Program-made: the position numbers and the translations under genes | NCBI RefSeq assembly: GCF_003121405.1 | Contig: NZ_QBUY01000049.1 | Coordinates: 1-62,913, forward strand | Length of the DNA: 62,913 nucleotides | DNA from: Paraburkholderia sp. C35 | GTDB taxonomy: Bacteria > Pseudomonadota > Gammaproteobacteria > Burkholderiales > Burkholderiaceae | Reading direction: 5' to 3' | Shown here: positions 25,451-34,671 of the stretch, one piece after another | How the letters are laid out: each line of letters opens with the position of its first letter | How positions within the stretch are numbered: position 1 is the first letter of the stretch | Notes under the pieces: model-generated | Database searches by the model: none | The model's input: the letters and a program-made list of their open reading frames with translations, nothing else | What the model was told of the DNA's origin: nothing

Positions 25451-25479
25451 TAAATATTGCTCAATTGTTTGTGTGCTAA
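25451..25479 (-). promoter_or_regulatory. Candidate sigma-70 promoter for the stressosome operon
   Basis: On the minus strand TTAGCA (25479-25474) and TATTTA (25456-25451) are separated by 17 bp, ending 24 bp before the rsbR start codon. Overlapping the -35 region is a direct repeat, CACAAACAGTT and CACAAACAATT, with a 16-bp period, which could be an activator site. Confidence 0.45.
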
Positions 25480-25675
25480 CTGTTTGTGCGCATCCGATGC
25501 GCGCAAACATTACCGGAAAGCGTCGTGATGGCAGGAGATCGCTGCGCCTTGCCGGATGATCGACCCATACTACAGGGGCGCCGACCCATTGCGGATAAAA
25601 AGAGGGCCGAAATGTGCGACGCGCGACGGGCGTTCACGCCGCTGTCATGCGCGCTTTCGTCTGATCCTGCAGGGT

Positions 25676-27427
25676 TCAGGGTTCGCTGCAGACGAAGTTG
25701 CTGGCTTCGTTGAGATTGCCCTTGCCGAGATAGCGCGGATACATCGGATACCGGCACAACGGGCGCGAGCGTCCGTTTGTAGGCGGCGCGATGTCGGTGG
25801 CGAGCAGCGTCTCGGGCGAGACGCCGCGTGTCACCCAGTTGTCGAGCGCGCCGAGCAGATCGACGGAGGGAATGAACACGCCGCCGCCATGCTGGAAGCC
25901 CGGCACCATGTAGAGACGCATGAAGGCATTCACGCGCTCTTCGCCGTACATATCGATAAGGCGGTCGTAGTACGCGATGGTCTGGTTGGGGCTGATGACT
26001 TCATCGGCGAGACCCTGCATCGTGATCAGCTTGCCGCCTTTGGCCATGAAACGGCCGAGGTCGGGATTCATCGCGCCGATGGTCTGCGACAGCGTGACCA
26101 GCTGCTTCTGATACTTGCCGGGATGGAACACGTCGAAGTGGGTCGAATCGAACGTCGCGTCCTGCGCGACGAAGTAGCGGATATAGCCATCGCCTTGCGC
26201 GAACAGATAGCCGTTGCCGGTGAAAGTGGGCGAGGTCTGCCGCACCGGGTCGCGGCCTAGTCCGAGCGCGCCGTTGAAGCGCGTGCCCTGAAAGACGTTG
26301 TAGCCGTGATAGCCGCTCACATCGTAGGCGAGCTTGTAGGGCAGTTTGAGGCCGTCGCGCAATACCGAGAGCGTCGAGATTTGCGCGTCGGTCAGGCAGC
26401 CGCCCTCCTGCGCATACGAAGTGCCGCGATGACAACGCAGCGCGTCGATGATTTCCGGCTCGCGCTGACGGCACGCGTCTACGTCGCTAACGATGCCGTC
26501 GGCGGCGCCGTCCAGCCTGTCGCAGATTTCGAGTGACTTCTGGTAGACCCGTTCGAGCAGCACGGGCGGCACGAAGCCGCCGGGCGCAGCGTATTCCGCC
26601 TGGCCGACACGTATGCCGATCAGCCGCACGCCCGAGAAATTCAGCGCGGGGGAATCGGCGATCACGCCATCGTAGTCGTCGGGGTAACGCTGCATCACCG
26701 TGTAGCCTTCGCGTCCGCCCGTCGAGCCGCCCGCGAAGTACATGCGGTTTGGCGGATGTCCGTACATGTGCACGATCAGCGCGAGCGCGGCATCGTGCGT
26801 TTTCTTCAGATGCGCATAGCCGAAGTTGACGACGGATTCATCGACGAGGCCGAACACCGCGAGCGCCGAATTGCCGACGTGGCCCGAGTCGTCGCCGAAG
26901 GTCACGTAGCCCTGTGCAAGCGGCGCGCGCACAGGTGAGAACGGCATCACGCCGATGCCCGTGACGACCGTGCCGTTGTAGCCACCGCCGCCGACCTGCA
27001 ACGCGCGGCCATTCCAGCGACGCGGCAGGTTCAGGTCGAAGCGGATATCGGGCGTCGTGCCTTTGAGCGCACGGATCACGCCTGTGACACGGCAGAACTC
27101 GCCCGCGCCATTGCCGGGTGTCGTCGCGGAGATGAGCGTGGCGCTTTCGACGTGGGCGCCAAAGGTGGGCAGTGCGATGGTGTCGGCGTCGAGCCAGAGT
27201 CCGCCGAGCTCCGAGCAGCGGGTGGCGAACGGCACCTGCTTCGGGTTGGCGGCGGGTTGGCCGGGCGCCTGGGTTTGCGTCTGGGTTTGCGTCTGGGCTT
27301 GAGTCTGAGTTTGGACCTGTGTTTGCGTCTGAGCGACAGCGGCCGCCGCCGTCAGGCCCGCGCCACATAAGAACACCGCGCGTGCGAGCGCGTGCGCTGC
27401 ACGCGGCCAACCCGCGACCCGCTTCAT
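25676..27427 (-). CDS. Tannase/feruloyl esterase family protein
   Basis: A 583-residue secreted esterase of the tannase/feruloyl esterase family, which hydrolyses esters of gallic or hydroxycinnamic acids from plant material. A signal peptide (about 1-33) is followed by an unusual Gln-Thr repeat linker (about 33-54), then the hydrolase domain. The nucleophile motif is MYFAGGSTGGREGYTVMQ; RYPDDYDGVIADSPALNF follows. The acidic and His residues are probably in LITMQGLADEVISPNQT and VPGFQHGGGVF. Cysteines such as CDRLDG, CRQREPEI and CHRGTSYAQEGGC support disulphides. ATG 27427 overlaps the opgC stop by 4 bp (ATGA); a TTG six bases upstream is less likely. Confidence 0.9.
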   Translation of the reverse strand: MKRVAGWPRAAHALARAVFLCGAGLTAAAAVAQTQTQVQTQTQAQTQTQTQTQAPGQPAANPKQVPFATRCSELGGLWLDADTIALPTFGAHVESATLISATTPGNGAGEFCRVTGVIRALKGTTPDIRFDLNLPRRWNGRALQVGGGGYNGTVVTGIGVMPFSPVRAPLAQGYVTFGDDSGHVGNSALAVFGLVDESVVNFGYAHLKKTHDAALALIVHMYGHPPNRMYFAGGSTGGREGYTVMQRYPDDYDGVIADSPALNFSGVRLIGIRVGQAEYAAPGGFVPPVLLERVYQKSLEICDRLDGAADGIVSDVDACRQREPEIIDALRCHRGTSYAQEGGCLTDAQISTLSVLRDGLKLPYKLAYDVSGYHGYNVFQGTRFNGALGLGRDPVRQTSPTFTGNGYLFAQGDGYIRYFVAQDATFDSTHFDVFHPGKYQKQLVTLSQTIGAMNPDLGRFMAKGGKLITMQGLADEVISPNQTIAYYDRLIDMYGEERVNAFMRLYMVPGFQHGGGVFIPSVDLLGALDNWVTRGVSPETLLATDIAPPTNGRSRPLCRYPMYPRYLGKGNLNEASNFVCSEP

Positions 27428-28536
27428 CGGCAATCGGCTCCGCGCACCGCCGCACCGCGTGGCTGCGTCGGTCCCTTCCAGTCGTTCCAGAAGCGCGCCA
27501 GCAAGAGCACCGCGATGATCGCGACCAGATCGCCCGCCAGCGCGGCCAGCCCGTGGCTCAGGCCGTGGAAGCTGCGCGGCGTCGCCGTATCGACGATCAG
27601 CGAAATCACCGTGCCGCCGACAAAGCAGACCAGCCCCGTCTGCCCGACCTTGATGACGGCAGGCGCCTTATGCGCGAGCTTCGCGATGAAACCGGCGCGA
27701 ATCAGGACGGCGGCAAGCCAGGCAAGGACGAGGAAGTTGATCACGCGTTCAATCGACAGGTTCTGTTTCAGGTGGCCGGGCAACGGCTGGGTCAGGATGA
27801 AAAGTTTGACCACTGCGAAGGCTAGCACGGCTGTAAGTGCAATTCTTGTCAACCAGCGGCCCTTTGTCGATTGCAGGAAACCCGCCGATACGGGCCGCTC
27901 GCGGCACAGGATACCGGTCACGAACATCAGTTGCCAGGCGAAAGGATTGAAGGCCCAGTCGCTGACATCGTCGATGGCGAAGAGTCTGGCGAGGGGTATC
28001 GCCAGCGCCCACGTGACGACGCTCAGGGCGAGCGTGGTCCACGGCGCCTTGCGGGCGAGCGGCACGACGAACGGCACGGTGATCGCGAAGATCACGTACA
28101 TCGGCAGCACGCTCGACAGATACGGCTGACGTCTGAGGATTGCGATGTTGAAGGCTTCGCGGATCGGTGCGGCTGCGAACGATGGCCAGCCGGTCAGGTC
28201 GACCATCGGGCGGTTCAGTTGCAGGAACTGGAGGATCGCGCCCGATAGCAGCGTAAGCACTGCAGTCAGCAGATAGGCGCGGTAGATCTCCCAGCAGCGC
28301 CGGTAGAAACGGTTGTGCGCGGCCTTCTCGCCGTTCTTGCTCAGCACCGCGCCATACGCCGCCGCCGATGCGTAGCCGCCAAGGCACACGAACACTTCAG
28401 CCGAATCGCATAGCGCATAGTTGTGCAGCATCAGATGCTGCAGCACGCCGCCCGGTATGTGGTCGAGCACGATCACGATCAGCACGATCCCTCGGAAAAA
28501 ATCCACTTCGATAGAACGCGGGCGGTGCGGGTCCAT
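27424..28536 (-). CDS. opgC: OpgC domain membrane protein
   Basis: A 370-residue inner-membrane protein with about ten hydrophobic helices, matching OpgC, an acyltransferase-3-related protein that succinylates periplasmic glucans in enterics. Start ATG 28536 gives the typical N terminus SIEVDFFRGIVLIVIVLDHI. Other blocks are LMLHNYALCDSAEVFVCLGG and LPMYVIFAITVPFVVPLAR. An upstream ATG at 28704 would add a non-homologous arginine-rich tail. It is coupled to the tannase gene, so acylation and deacylation functions share a transcript; whether they share a substrate is unknown. Confidence 0.85.
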   Translation of the reverse strand: MDPHRPRSIEVDFFRGIVLIVIVLDHIPGGVLQHLMLHNYALCDSAEVFVCLGGYASAAAYGAVLSKNGEKAAHNRFYRRCWEIYRAYLLTAVLTLLSGAILQFLQLNRPMVDLTGWPSFAAAPIREAFNIAILRRQPYLSSVLPMYVIFAITVPFVVPLARKAPWTTLALSVVTWALAIPLARLFAIDDVSDWAFNPFAWQLMFVTGILCRERPVSAGFLQSTKGRWLTRIALTAVLAFAVVKLFILTQPLPGHLKQNLSIERVINFLVLAWLAAVLIRAGFIAKLAHKAPAVIKVGQTGLVCFVGGTVISLIVDTATPRSFHGLSHGLAALAGDLVAIIAVLLLARFWNDWKGPTQPRGAAVRGADCR

Positions 28537-28861
28537 TCGAGGGCTCGTTGGCAAGTGCTGGGCACGCAGCATTCGTGATGCCGCGTGTCGCGTGGTGTCG
28601 GGGTTTACGTGCAGTAGGAGCGGCCGCGCGTGAGAACGTTCCCTGCTTACTGCGCGTGTAAGGGGAGGTTGTGGAATTGAAGTAGTTGCAGGAAGGAAGA
28701 TCATTCTGACGTCGCTTGACGAGCGGGCTTGTGCATCAAGCCGCCTGGGCTTCGCCGGCTCGACGTGGACATGCGCTGAACTGAAAGAAGTCTTACCGTT
28801 GCTGACGCATCTATTTTGTAGTGAGGCTGACCGTCACCGCGCGCGGCTGGCAAATGCACCC
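28537..28861. other. Intergenic region between opgC and the methylase gene
   Basis: About 325 bp with no convincing gene. The minus-strand frame of opgC runs back into it but lacks family similarity. It should contain the opgC promoter and the 3' end of the methylase transcript; I saw no hairpin with a T-run. Confidence 0.5.
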
Positions 28862-31800
28862 TTACTCGGGACGCAGCGAAAGCCCCTTCATGATGCGGTC
28901 GGTTTCAGAAAGCACCCGCAATATCTGCTGATAGTGTTCGACATCGTCGATGCTGAGCAGACGGCCTTTCCGGTCCTTCAGCCATTTTTGCGCGGGTTGA
29001 TATCCTCCGATGAACAGGTTCCAGGTCACTTCGCTGCACCTGTCGAAATACTGCGTGTCATTGATCCAGATCTTGCCGTGCTGAAAGCGCGGGACGTCCA
29101 CCTTGCGATTCCCCTCGCCAATCAACGGAGCACACGCGAAGCCCGCGACCGCCGATTCCATCAGATGCAGTTTCCTGAGCGCCTTTCCGCTTTCCGACAC
29201 GGCCCAGAACCTGCCCGCGTTTTCGGGCCAGGGAATGCGGGGAAAATCAATGCGGAGAAATTCTCCGTAGCTCGCCCGATACGATGGGCTATGCAGAACG
29301 CCATAGATGTAGTCGAACGCGGCCAGTTCATCGGCGATACCGAAGCGGTCATGCCGCGACATGGCCTGAAGCCGCTCGTACAGCTTCTCGTCGAAGTTGA
29401 TGCGTCGGAAAGCAGGGTCGCTTTCATCCGGATAGATGTACAGCGGAGCGAAATAGTTGGATTCCTTGATGCTGAGCGAGTGAAGCTGTATGGCGTGCCG
29501 AAAAACAAAACAGTCGGTGAATGGCCTGTCTTCATCGATCTTCCGGTTGAAGGACAAAGCGAAATTGTCTTCATGGAAGAGTTGCGGAATGATCTCCTCC
29601 CGAGGCCGTTCGAGCAGGACATGGGAGTAGCAGACAAACCGTCTGTCGAAGGGACGATAGTCGATTGGCCTGATCAGCTTTCTCCATTCGACCTTTGCCA
29701 GATCCTGTCGCGAGGTCGCCAGCGACCACGATGCCGTATCACCACCGGGTCGATCATCCACTGGTTTCTTGCCGTGAAAGAACGCGCGTCGGATCGCGTC
29801 GTCGGACTGATTGGGATCGACGAATCGCGCGAGTTTGCTTTCCATCTCCTCAACGGAAAAATCGATCGCCAGATGATCTCTCGATGTCGTCAAGCCAATC
29901 TGCTGCTTCACAAAGAAATCGGCGACGGAGAATCCTTTGTCGTAGGTGTCCAGGATCGCCTGATCGATTGGATAAAACATCTGATACCGAGAATGAGGCT
30001 CGAGCTTTGTCGACGAAAGGCTATTCACCGATGTCGCCTCGTTGAGCGCCTGAAACTTCGATGCGCGTTCTCCCCACAACTTACCGTGCATGATCTCTGC
30101 GCGCTGTTCATGTCCGCCGCGCCTTTTTACAGCGACGATGATCGCTACGCCTTGACGAATATCGAACACGTTCTTGTCCGATTTCCCGTCAGGCGCGATT
30201 TCCTTTTTCTTCGCGCTGCCGTGCAAGTCCAGAATCCAGATCTTGTCGAAGGTCTTTAGCAAGTGCCAGCGCATTCCACGAAAAGTCGGGTTGTCGAGGT
30301 ATCCGTTGTTCGTCACGAATCCCAATACGCCTTCACCATTCTTTTCGATCAGATGCGACGACAGACGAATGAATCTGACGTACAGGTCATTGAGCCACTT
30401 CGGATTGCGCTCCTTGAGCTTCGACTTTCCACCGGGTTCTTTTTTATAGTCGTCGATGAGTGCGCTCAGCCAGGCGTCCGACTTGCCGCTTTCTCCCAGA
30501 TACGGCGGATTGCCGATCACACACAGAATTGGCGCGTCGAGTGTCTCGTGTCTGGCTTGCTTCGCTTCTTCGCATAACCACGGCGCGAAGGGCAACGCCT
30601 GATCTATCGAACTGGTCAGATGGACGGATAGCGGAGGACGCGTCATACCTGGCTTATAACCAAGACCGGCCAGCATCATGTCCAGTTTCATGTGGCACAT
30701 CGCATATGAAGCTGTGAGGATCTCGCATCCATGCAGACGCGGAATCAACTCGGCTTCGATATAGCCGGACCAGTTGTCCGGCGCAACGTCTTTCACTTTC
30801 GGCGCAATCTGCCTGATCACCTCGGCCAGAAACGCACCCGTTCCGGTGGCAGGATCGAGTATCTGAACCCTGTGCGTATCGTTACTTTTTCTGACCGGCG
30901 TGCCTTGGCCATCGATTCTCACGGTGTCACGGTCGATCGTCACCTTCGATGTATCCGCGAGACCCTCTGCGAGTCCGAATTCCGACTGCAGCACTTCATC
31001 GACCGCCCGAACGATGTAGCTGACTACCGGTTCCGGCGTGTACCAGACACCACGCTCCCTGCGCTTGTCGGCGTTATAGGCGGCGAGGAAGGTTTCGTAG
31101 AATTGAATGAAGGGATCGCTTTGGCTCGCGTGCCGACTCAAGTCTGCCGTGATCTTGCCAATGTCCGTTGCCTGCAATGCGGCTGCGAGATCGTCGATGA
31201 TCCAGGCGATGCGATCGTCGAGATTGCATGCGGCGAGCCATGTGAAAAGCTGCCGAAGATGCGGATTGGAACTGGACAGCAGCGCAAGCACGTCACGCCT
31301 GCTGAACGGTTCCGGCAACGTGTGATGAAGCCGCGCCGCGAACATGCCGCAGGCGATGACTTCAGCATAGATGTCGGCGAAGTCTTCGCGTGTGATGTCG
31401 TGAATCAGGCAATCTCTGAACGCATCGTAGTGTGCCGACAGTGCCGTTGACGGCGTCTCGTCGGCTTGAAGCACGCCAGGCAGGACATCTTTGATCACCT
31501 GAGCCTTCGCCGCCATCGCGTCCGCCAGCCTAGGCGGGCTTGTGATTGTCTGCGGCTGCTGGGCAACGAATTCGCGCAGTAACGATGTCAGTTCACTGAA
31601 CGCTTGCGGCCTGGGTTCGATATGCGTCAGGCAATCGGCGATCCTGACTGAAGCAGCCAGTTCACCGTTGCGATAAAAGTCCCAGTCGAGGCAGTTGGTG
31701 TAGAGAAGATTCGGCAGCGCCTTCCGGTAACGCTCATGCTGCTTTTTATCCGCGTCGCTCATGCGACGAAGATCGAAGGCAAAATCGTTCGCCTTAACGT

Positions 31801-31999
31801 GACCCACGACATGCGCGTTGCGCCGGATGATGAAATCGGGCGCGCCGTTGGCGACTCGCTGCGGCGTATGCAGTGCCGTAATGTCGTCCGCCAGACCGTT
31901 GAACAAACCTTCGATCGCCGATCGGTACGAATGCTCGACCGCGATACCGGCGCGGCGTGCCGCGACGACTTTGCTGATGAAATCTTCGACGAGTTTCAC
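28862..31999 (-). CDS. Orphan Eco57I-type restriction-modification methylase with degenerate nuclease motif
   Basis: About 1,045 residues from GTG 31999, which has GAGGAG about 9 bases upstream; a TTG at 32035 is possible. The N-terminal domain resembles the PD-(D/E)xK module of single-chain RM enzymes (GAPDFII, D55), but the segment that normally reads like GYVEAKD reads GHVKAND, so the catalytic Glu and Lys are K69 and N71. A helical linker leads to an N6-adenine methyltransferase: FYETFLAAYNADKRRERGVW, YTPEPVVSYIV, ILDPATGTGAFLAEV (motif I) and CVIGNPPYLGES (motif IV). The C-terminal 450 residues should hold target recognition. No helicase domain or separate partner gene is present. Base composition is clearly lower in GC than its neighbours, suggesting horizontal transfer. 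Confidence 0.9.
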   Translation of the reverse strand: MKLVEDFISKVVAARRAGIAVEHSYRSAIEGLFNGLADDITALHTPQRVANGAPDFIIRRNAHVVGHVKANDFAFDLRRMSDADKKQHERYRKALPNLLYTNCLDWDFYRNGELAASVRIADCLTHIEPRPQAFSELTSLLREFVAQQPQTITSPPRLADAMAAKAQVIKDVLPGVLQADETPSTALSAHYDAFRDCLIHDITREDFADIYAEVIACGMFAARLHHTLPEPFSRRDVLALLSSSNPHLRQLFTWLAACNLDDRIAWIIDDLAAALQATDIGKITADLSRHASQSDPFIQFYETFLAAYNADKRRERGVWYTPEPVVSYIVRAVDEVLQSEFGLAEGLADTSKVTIDRDTVRIDGQGTPVRKSNDTHRVQILDPATGTGAFLAEVIRQIAPKVKDVAPDNWSGYIEAELIPRLHGCEILTASYAMCHMKLDMMLAGLGYKPGMTRPPLSVHLTSSIDQALPFAPWLCEEAKQARHETLDAPILCVIGNPPYLGESGKSDAWLSALIDDYKKEPGGKSKLKERNPKWLNDLYVRFIRLSSHLIEKNGEGVLGFVTNNGYLDNPTFRGMRWHLLKTFDKIWILDLHGSAKKKEIAPDGKSDKNVFDIRQGVAIIVAVKRRGGHEQRAEIMHGKLWGERASKFQALNEATSVNSLSSTKLEPHSRYQMFYPIDQAILDTYDKGFSVADFFVKQQIGLTTSRDHLAIDFSVEEMESKLARFVDPNQSDDAIRRAFFHGKKPVDDRPGGDTASWSLATSRQDLAKVEWRKLIRPIDYRPFDRRFVCYSHVLLERPREEIIPQLFHEDNFALSFNRKIDEDRPFTDCFVFRHAIQLHSLSIKESNYFAPLYIYPDESDPAFRRINFDEKLYERLQAMSRHDRFGIADELAAFDYIYGVLHSPSYRASYGEFLRIDFPRIPWPENAGRFWAVSESGKALRKLHLMESAVAGFACAPLIGEGNRKVDVPRFQHGKIWINDTQYFDRCSEVTWNLFIGGYQPAQKWLKDRKGRLLSIDDVEHYQQILRVLSETDRIMKGLSLRPE

Positions 32000-32124
32000 A
32001 TGCTTCGCTCCTCGTGAGACGTCCTCTACGAGCAAGGCTGCGGAATCTGGATGGAGATTGCCTTAGGAGAATAGTAGATCGTGCCGCGCAGACAGCGGCA
32101 GACAAGCGACGGGAAGGAGAGGTG

Positions 32125-32202
32125 ATGGCCGATCACAGGACGGTGCGACTCGCGTCTGAACCGCTGCCCAATGTGCTCACGATGACAGTGCCGCGAAACT
32201 GA
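32125..32202 (+). other. Possible 25-codon reading frame with a good ribosome-binding site
   Basis: ATG 32125 follows GGAAGGAGAGGTG closely and encodes 25 residues (MADHRTVRLASEPLPNVLTM onward) before a stop. No family is recognised. It may be the remnant of a gene lost when the methylase gene was inserted, or it may be spurious. Confidence 0.25.
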
Positions 32203-32225
32203 GTCTCGCGGACACCCACAGCAGA

Positions 32226-32582
32226 TTACTTCGAAGGCGCTCCCGCGAGCACCCAGTCGACGACCGTTCGAATATCGGCGTCATTCATCGCCGGATGCGC
32301 GGGCATGGGGATCGCGCCCCACACGCCAGAGCCGCCGTCCTTGACCTTCTTCGACAGCAAAGCCGGCGCGCCGGCATTTCCCTTGTATTTCTCGGCGACT
32401 TGCTGAAACGAAGGCCCAACCAGCTTCCGGTCAACCGCATGACAACCCATGCACGCGTTGGCGCGAGCGATCCCTAGCCCACGCGGCGATGCATCGGCGG
32501 CATGGGCAGCATGGATGGCAAACACGCCGGCCGCTACCCAGATTCCCATGCACGCCCGAACAGCAAACCGGCTGACGCTCAT
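32226..32582 (-). CDS. Class I cytochrome c
   Basis: A 118-residue periplasmic monohaem cytochrome. A signal peptide (to about residue 29, IHAAHAADA) precedes the haem motif CMGCH. Downstream are LVGPSFQQVAEKYKG, MPAHPAMND with candidate axial methionines, and the C-terminal helix VVDWVLAG. This matches c-551/c-552-type electron carriers. Its start overlaps the stop of the BON lipoprotein gene by 4 bp (ATGA), so the two are co-translated. Confidence 0.93.
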   Translation of the reverse strand: MSVSRFAVRACMGIWVAAGVFAIHAAHAADASPRGLGIARANACMGCHAVDRKLVGPSFQQVAEKYKGNAGAPALLSKKVKDGGSGVWGAIPMPAHPAMNDADIRTVVDWVLAGAPSK

Positions 32583-33376
32583 TGCGGCGCCTTCGGATTG
32601 CCCGGATGTACCTGCGTCGAATTGCTCACAGGCGCGGGCGCCTGCTGGTCCAGCGGCTTCGACGTCACGGTCGAATCCGGCACCGCGCCCGAGGTCACTT
32701 CGGAATCCGGCTGCGCAGCAGCAGGCGCACCCGAAGCCGCCGATGCTGCCGCCGCCGTCGCAGCCGCCGCTTCCTGCGGCTGGATGTACTGGAACACCTT
32801 CACCACCTGCGTTACGCCCGGCACGCGGCTGGCCACATCGGCGCCGCGATTGCCTTCATCGACGGTCACGAGGCCCATCAGATAGATCGAGCCGCGCTCG
32901 CACACGACCTTATAGTTGTTCGACGAGATGTCCTTCTCGGCGATCAGCGCCGTCTTCACGCGCCCTTCCAGATACGTGTCGTTGCTGCGCGACGAGAACG
33001 AGCTGGCAGGCGCCACCGTCAATTCGTTGATGATCGCGTTCACGTTGTTGAGGCTGCGCACAACCGATTCGGCGCGCGCCTTGGACACCTCGCCCGCGAC
33101 CTCACCCGTCAGCAGCACGCGGCGGTTGAACACCGTCACGTTCACGTGCGCGGTATCCGGCAGGTTCTGGCTGATCAGCGACATCGCCTTGACCTGAATT
33201 TCGCGGTCTTCCGTCTGCGCGCCGAGCGTGCGCCGGTCGGTCGCGACCAGTGCACTGCCGCCCGCCGCCGCGCCCACAGCCAGCACGCAGCCCTGCAACG
33301 TCGCAGCCAGCCCGGCGACGAGACCGACCACCAGCGTGGTCCTCACAAACGTACTCTTCACGCGATATGCGCTCAT
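32579..33376 (-). CDS. BON-domain lipoprotein, DolP/YraP-like
   Basis: A 265-residue envelope protein. The N terminus ends in a lipobox-like LQGC (about residue 30), giving an outer-membrane lipoprotein. Two BON domains follow: about 55-120 (DREIQVKAMSLISQNLPDTA, NRRVLLTGEVAGE) and about 130-200 (YLEGRVKTALIAEKD, SIYLMGLV). The last 65 residues are an Ala/Pro/Thr-rich tail that E. coli YraP lacks. In E. coli the protein (DolP) supports outer-membrane integrity. The order diaA then this gene matches the E. coli diaA-yraP arrangement. Confidence 0.9.
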   Translation of the reverse strand: MSAYRVKSTFVRTTLVVGLVAGLAATLQGCVLAVGAAAGGSALVATDRRTLGAQTEDREIQVKAMSLISQNLPDTAHVNVTVFNRRVLLTGEVAGEVSKARAESVVRSLNNVNAIINELTVAPASSFSSRSNDTYLEGRVKTALIAEKDISSNNYKVVCERGSIYLMGLVTVDEGNRGADVASRVPGVTQVVKVFQYIQPQEAAAATAAAASAASGAPAAAQPDSEVTSGAVPDSTVTSKPLDQQAPAPVSNSTQVHPGNPKAPQ

Positions 33377-33396
33377 CTACTCGCTCTCCTTCGGAA

Positions 33397-33984
33397 TCAT
33401 TCTTCGCCGAGCAACATCGCATCGATGCCGTCGCACAGGCTATGGATGGTCAACAGATGCACTTCCTGCACGCGCGCCGTACGATCGGACGGCACGCAAA
33501 TATGGATATCGGTGTCGTGCAGCACTTCGTTCATCTTGCCGCCGCCCTTGCCCGACAGCGCGATCACGATCATCTCGCGGTCATGCGCGTCTTCGATGGC
33601 AGCGAGAATACTGGCTGGATTGCCCGACGTGGAGATCGCGAGCAGCACGTCGCCGGGCTGGCCGAGCGCGCGCACTTGCGTCGCGAAAATCTGGTCGAGC
33701 GAGGCATCGTTGGCGATGCCCGTGATGATGGAGGAATCCGTCGTCAGCGCGATGGCGGCCAATGCGGGCCGCTCGCGCTCGAAGCCGCCGATCAGTTCGG
33801 CGGCGAAGTATTGCGCGTCGGCAGCGGACCCGCCGTTGCCGCACGCGAGGATCTTGTTGCCGTTTGCGAGCGCGGCAAACATCGTATCGACGGCCGCCGC
33901 GATCGGCATCGACAGGGATTCCAGTGCTGCGAGTGTGACTGCCGCGCTATCGCGGAAGTGTTGTTGAATGCGTTCGACTGACAT
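33397..33984 (-). CDS. diaA: SIS-domain protein DiaA (phosphoheptose isomerase family)
   Basis: A 195-residue SIS protein. Start ATG 33984 (MSVERIQQHFRDSAAV) fits the family; an upstream ATG at 34002 is less likely. Key blocks are ILACGNGGSAADAQYFAAEL, LTTDSSIITGIAND, VLLAISTSGNPASI and HLLTIHSLCDGID. It resembles both GmhA and DiaA. I favour DiaA, the tetrameric DnaA-binding initiation factor, because yraN and rsmI lie on one side and a BON lipoprotein on the other, as in E. coli. Heptose isomerase activity cannot be excluded. Confidence 0.87.
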   Translation of the reverse strand: MSVERIQQHFRDSAAVTLAALESLSMPIAAAVDTMFAALANGNKILACGNGGSAADAQYFAAELIGGFERERPALAAIALTTDSSIITGIANDASLDQIFATQVRALGQPGDVLLAISTSGNPASILAAIEDAHDREMIVIALSGKGGGKMNEVLHDTDIHICVPSDRTARVQEVHLLTIHSLCDGIDAMLLGEE

Positions 33985-34200
33985 CGACTCTCTATCGTGC
34001 ACTGCATGCGCTGCCCGCCTGGCAGCGCTGGTTCAATTTAAGTATGTTGCCGTCCCCGCGCGGCACTCTGCGGCCAGCGGGTTCCGCAAGCTCGCTGCGC
34101 GTTCCTTGTTGCTGCGTCCAATCGAACACAGCGCGCCGGAACACGCGCCGCCTTTTACGCGTGCGCAAGTTTACCGTACTCGCGCGCTGAAACTGCCTGC

Positions 34201-34671
34201 TTAACAGCCGTCTGCGCGAAATGCGTCACGTAGCCACACCAGACGTCCGCGCTCGAATGCGATCACGTCGAAGCGGCATGCGGGCAACGCGCCATCATGC
34301 GACGCCAAAAAGTGCTGCGCGGCGCGCAGGATGCGCTGCTGCTTGCGCCACACCACGCTCGCCGCCGCGCCGCCGTAGTTGCCATGCGCTCGCGCGCGCA
34401 CTTCGACGAACACCAGCGTGCCGTCGGGCGCCCGCATCACGAGATCGATCTCGCCGCCGCGGCACACCACGTTACGTGCGACGAAGCGCATGCGCTGCCG
34501 CTGAAGAAAGGTCAACGCGTGCGCTTCGAATGCTGCACCGACGGTTTTGGACCGTGCGCCGCCCGAAAAGTTGTGCGGTCCTCGCGCGGTATCGCGTGTG
34601 CGATCTCGTGCGCCAGCGGCTGCGTGGCACAATGTCGGCCTTGTTTCGTCTGTTTGTGTCTTCTGTGTCAT
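34201..34671 (-). CDS. yraN: YraN (UPF0102) family putative endonuclease
   Basis: Up to 156 residues. The conserved core is GAAFEAHALTFLQRQ, RGGEIDLVMR and LVFVEVRARAHGNYGGAAAS, a PD-(D/E)xK-like nuclease fold of unknown biological role. ATG 34671 shares bases with the rsmI start (both read from CATG). A TTG at 34632 would give 143 residues starting CHAAAGARDR, closer to the length I recall for Burkholderia homologues. The true start is uncertain. Confidence 0.85.
   Translation of the reverse strand: MTQKTQTDETRPTLCHAAAGARDRTRDTARGPHNFSGGARSKTVGAAFEAHALTFLQRQRMRFVARNVVCRGGEIDLVMRAPDGTLVFVEVRARAHGNYGGAAASVVWRKQQRILRAAQHFLASHDGALPACRFDVIAFERGRLVWLRDAFRADGC

Noticed and set aside
28862..31999. 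Possible BREX or DISARM phage-defence island
   Set aside because: Only one methylase-like gene is present; no PglZ, BrxC, DrmA/B or helicase genes adjoin it.
28537..32225. Mobile element carrying the methylase gene
   Set aside because: No integrase, transposase, tRNA attachment site or flanking direct repeat was seen; only lower GC supports transfer.
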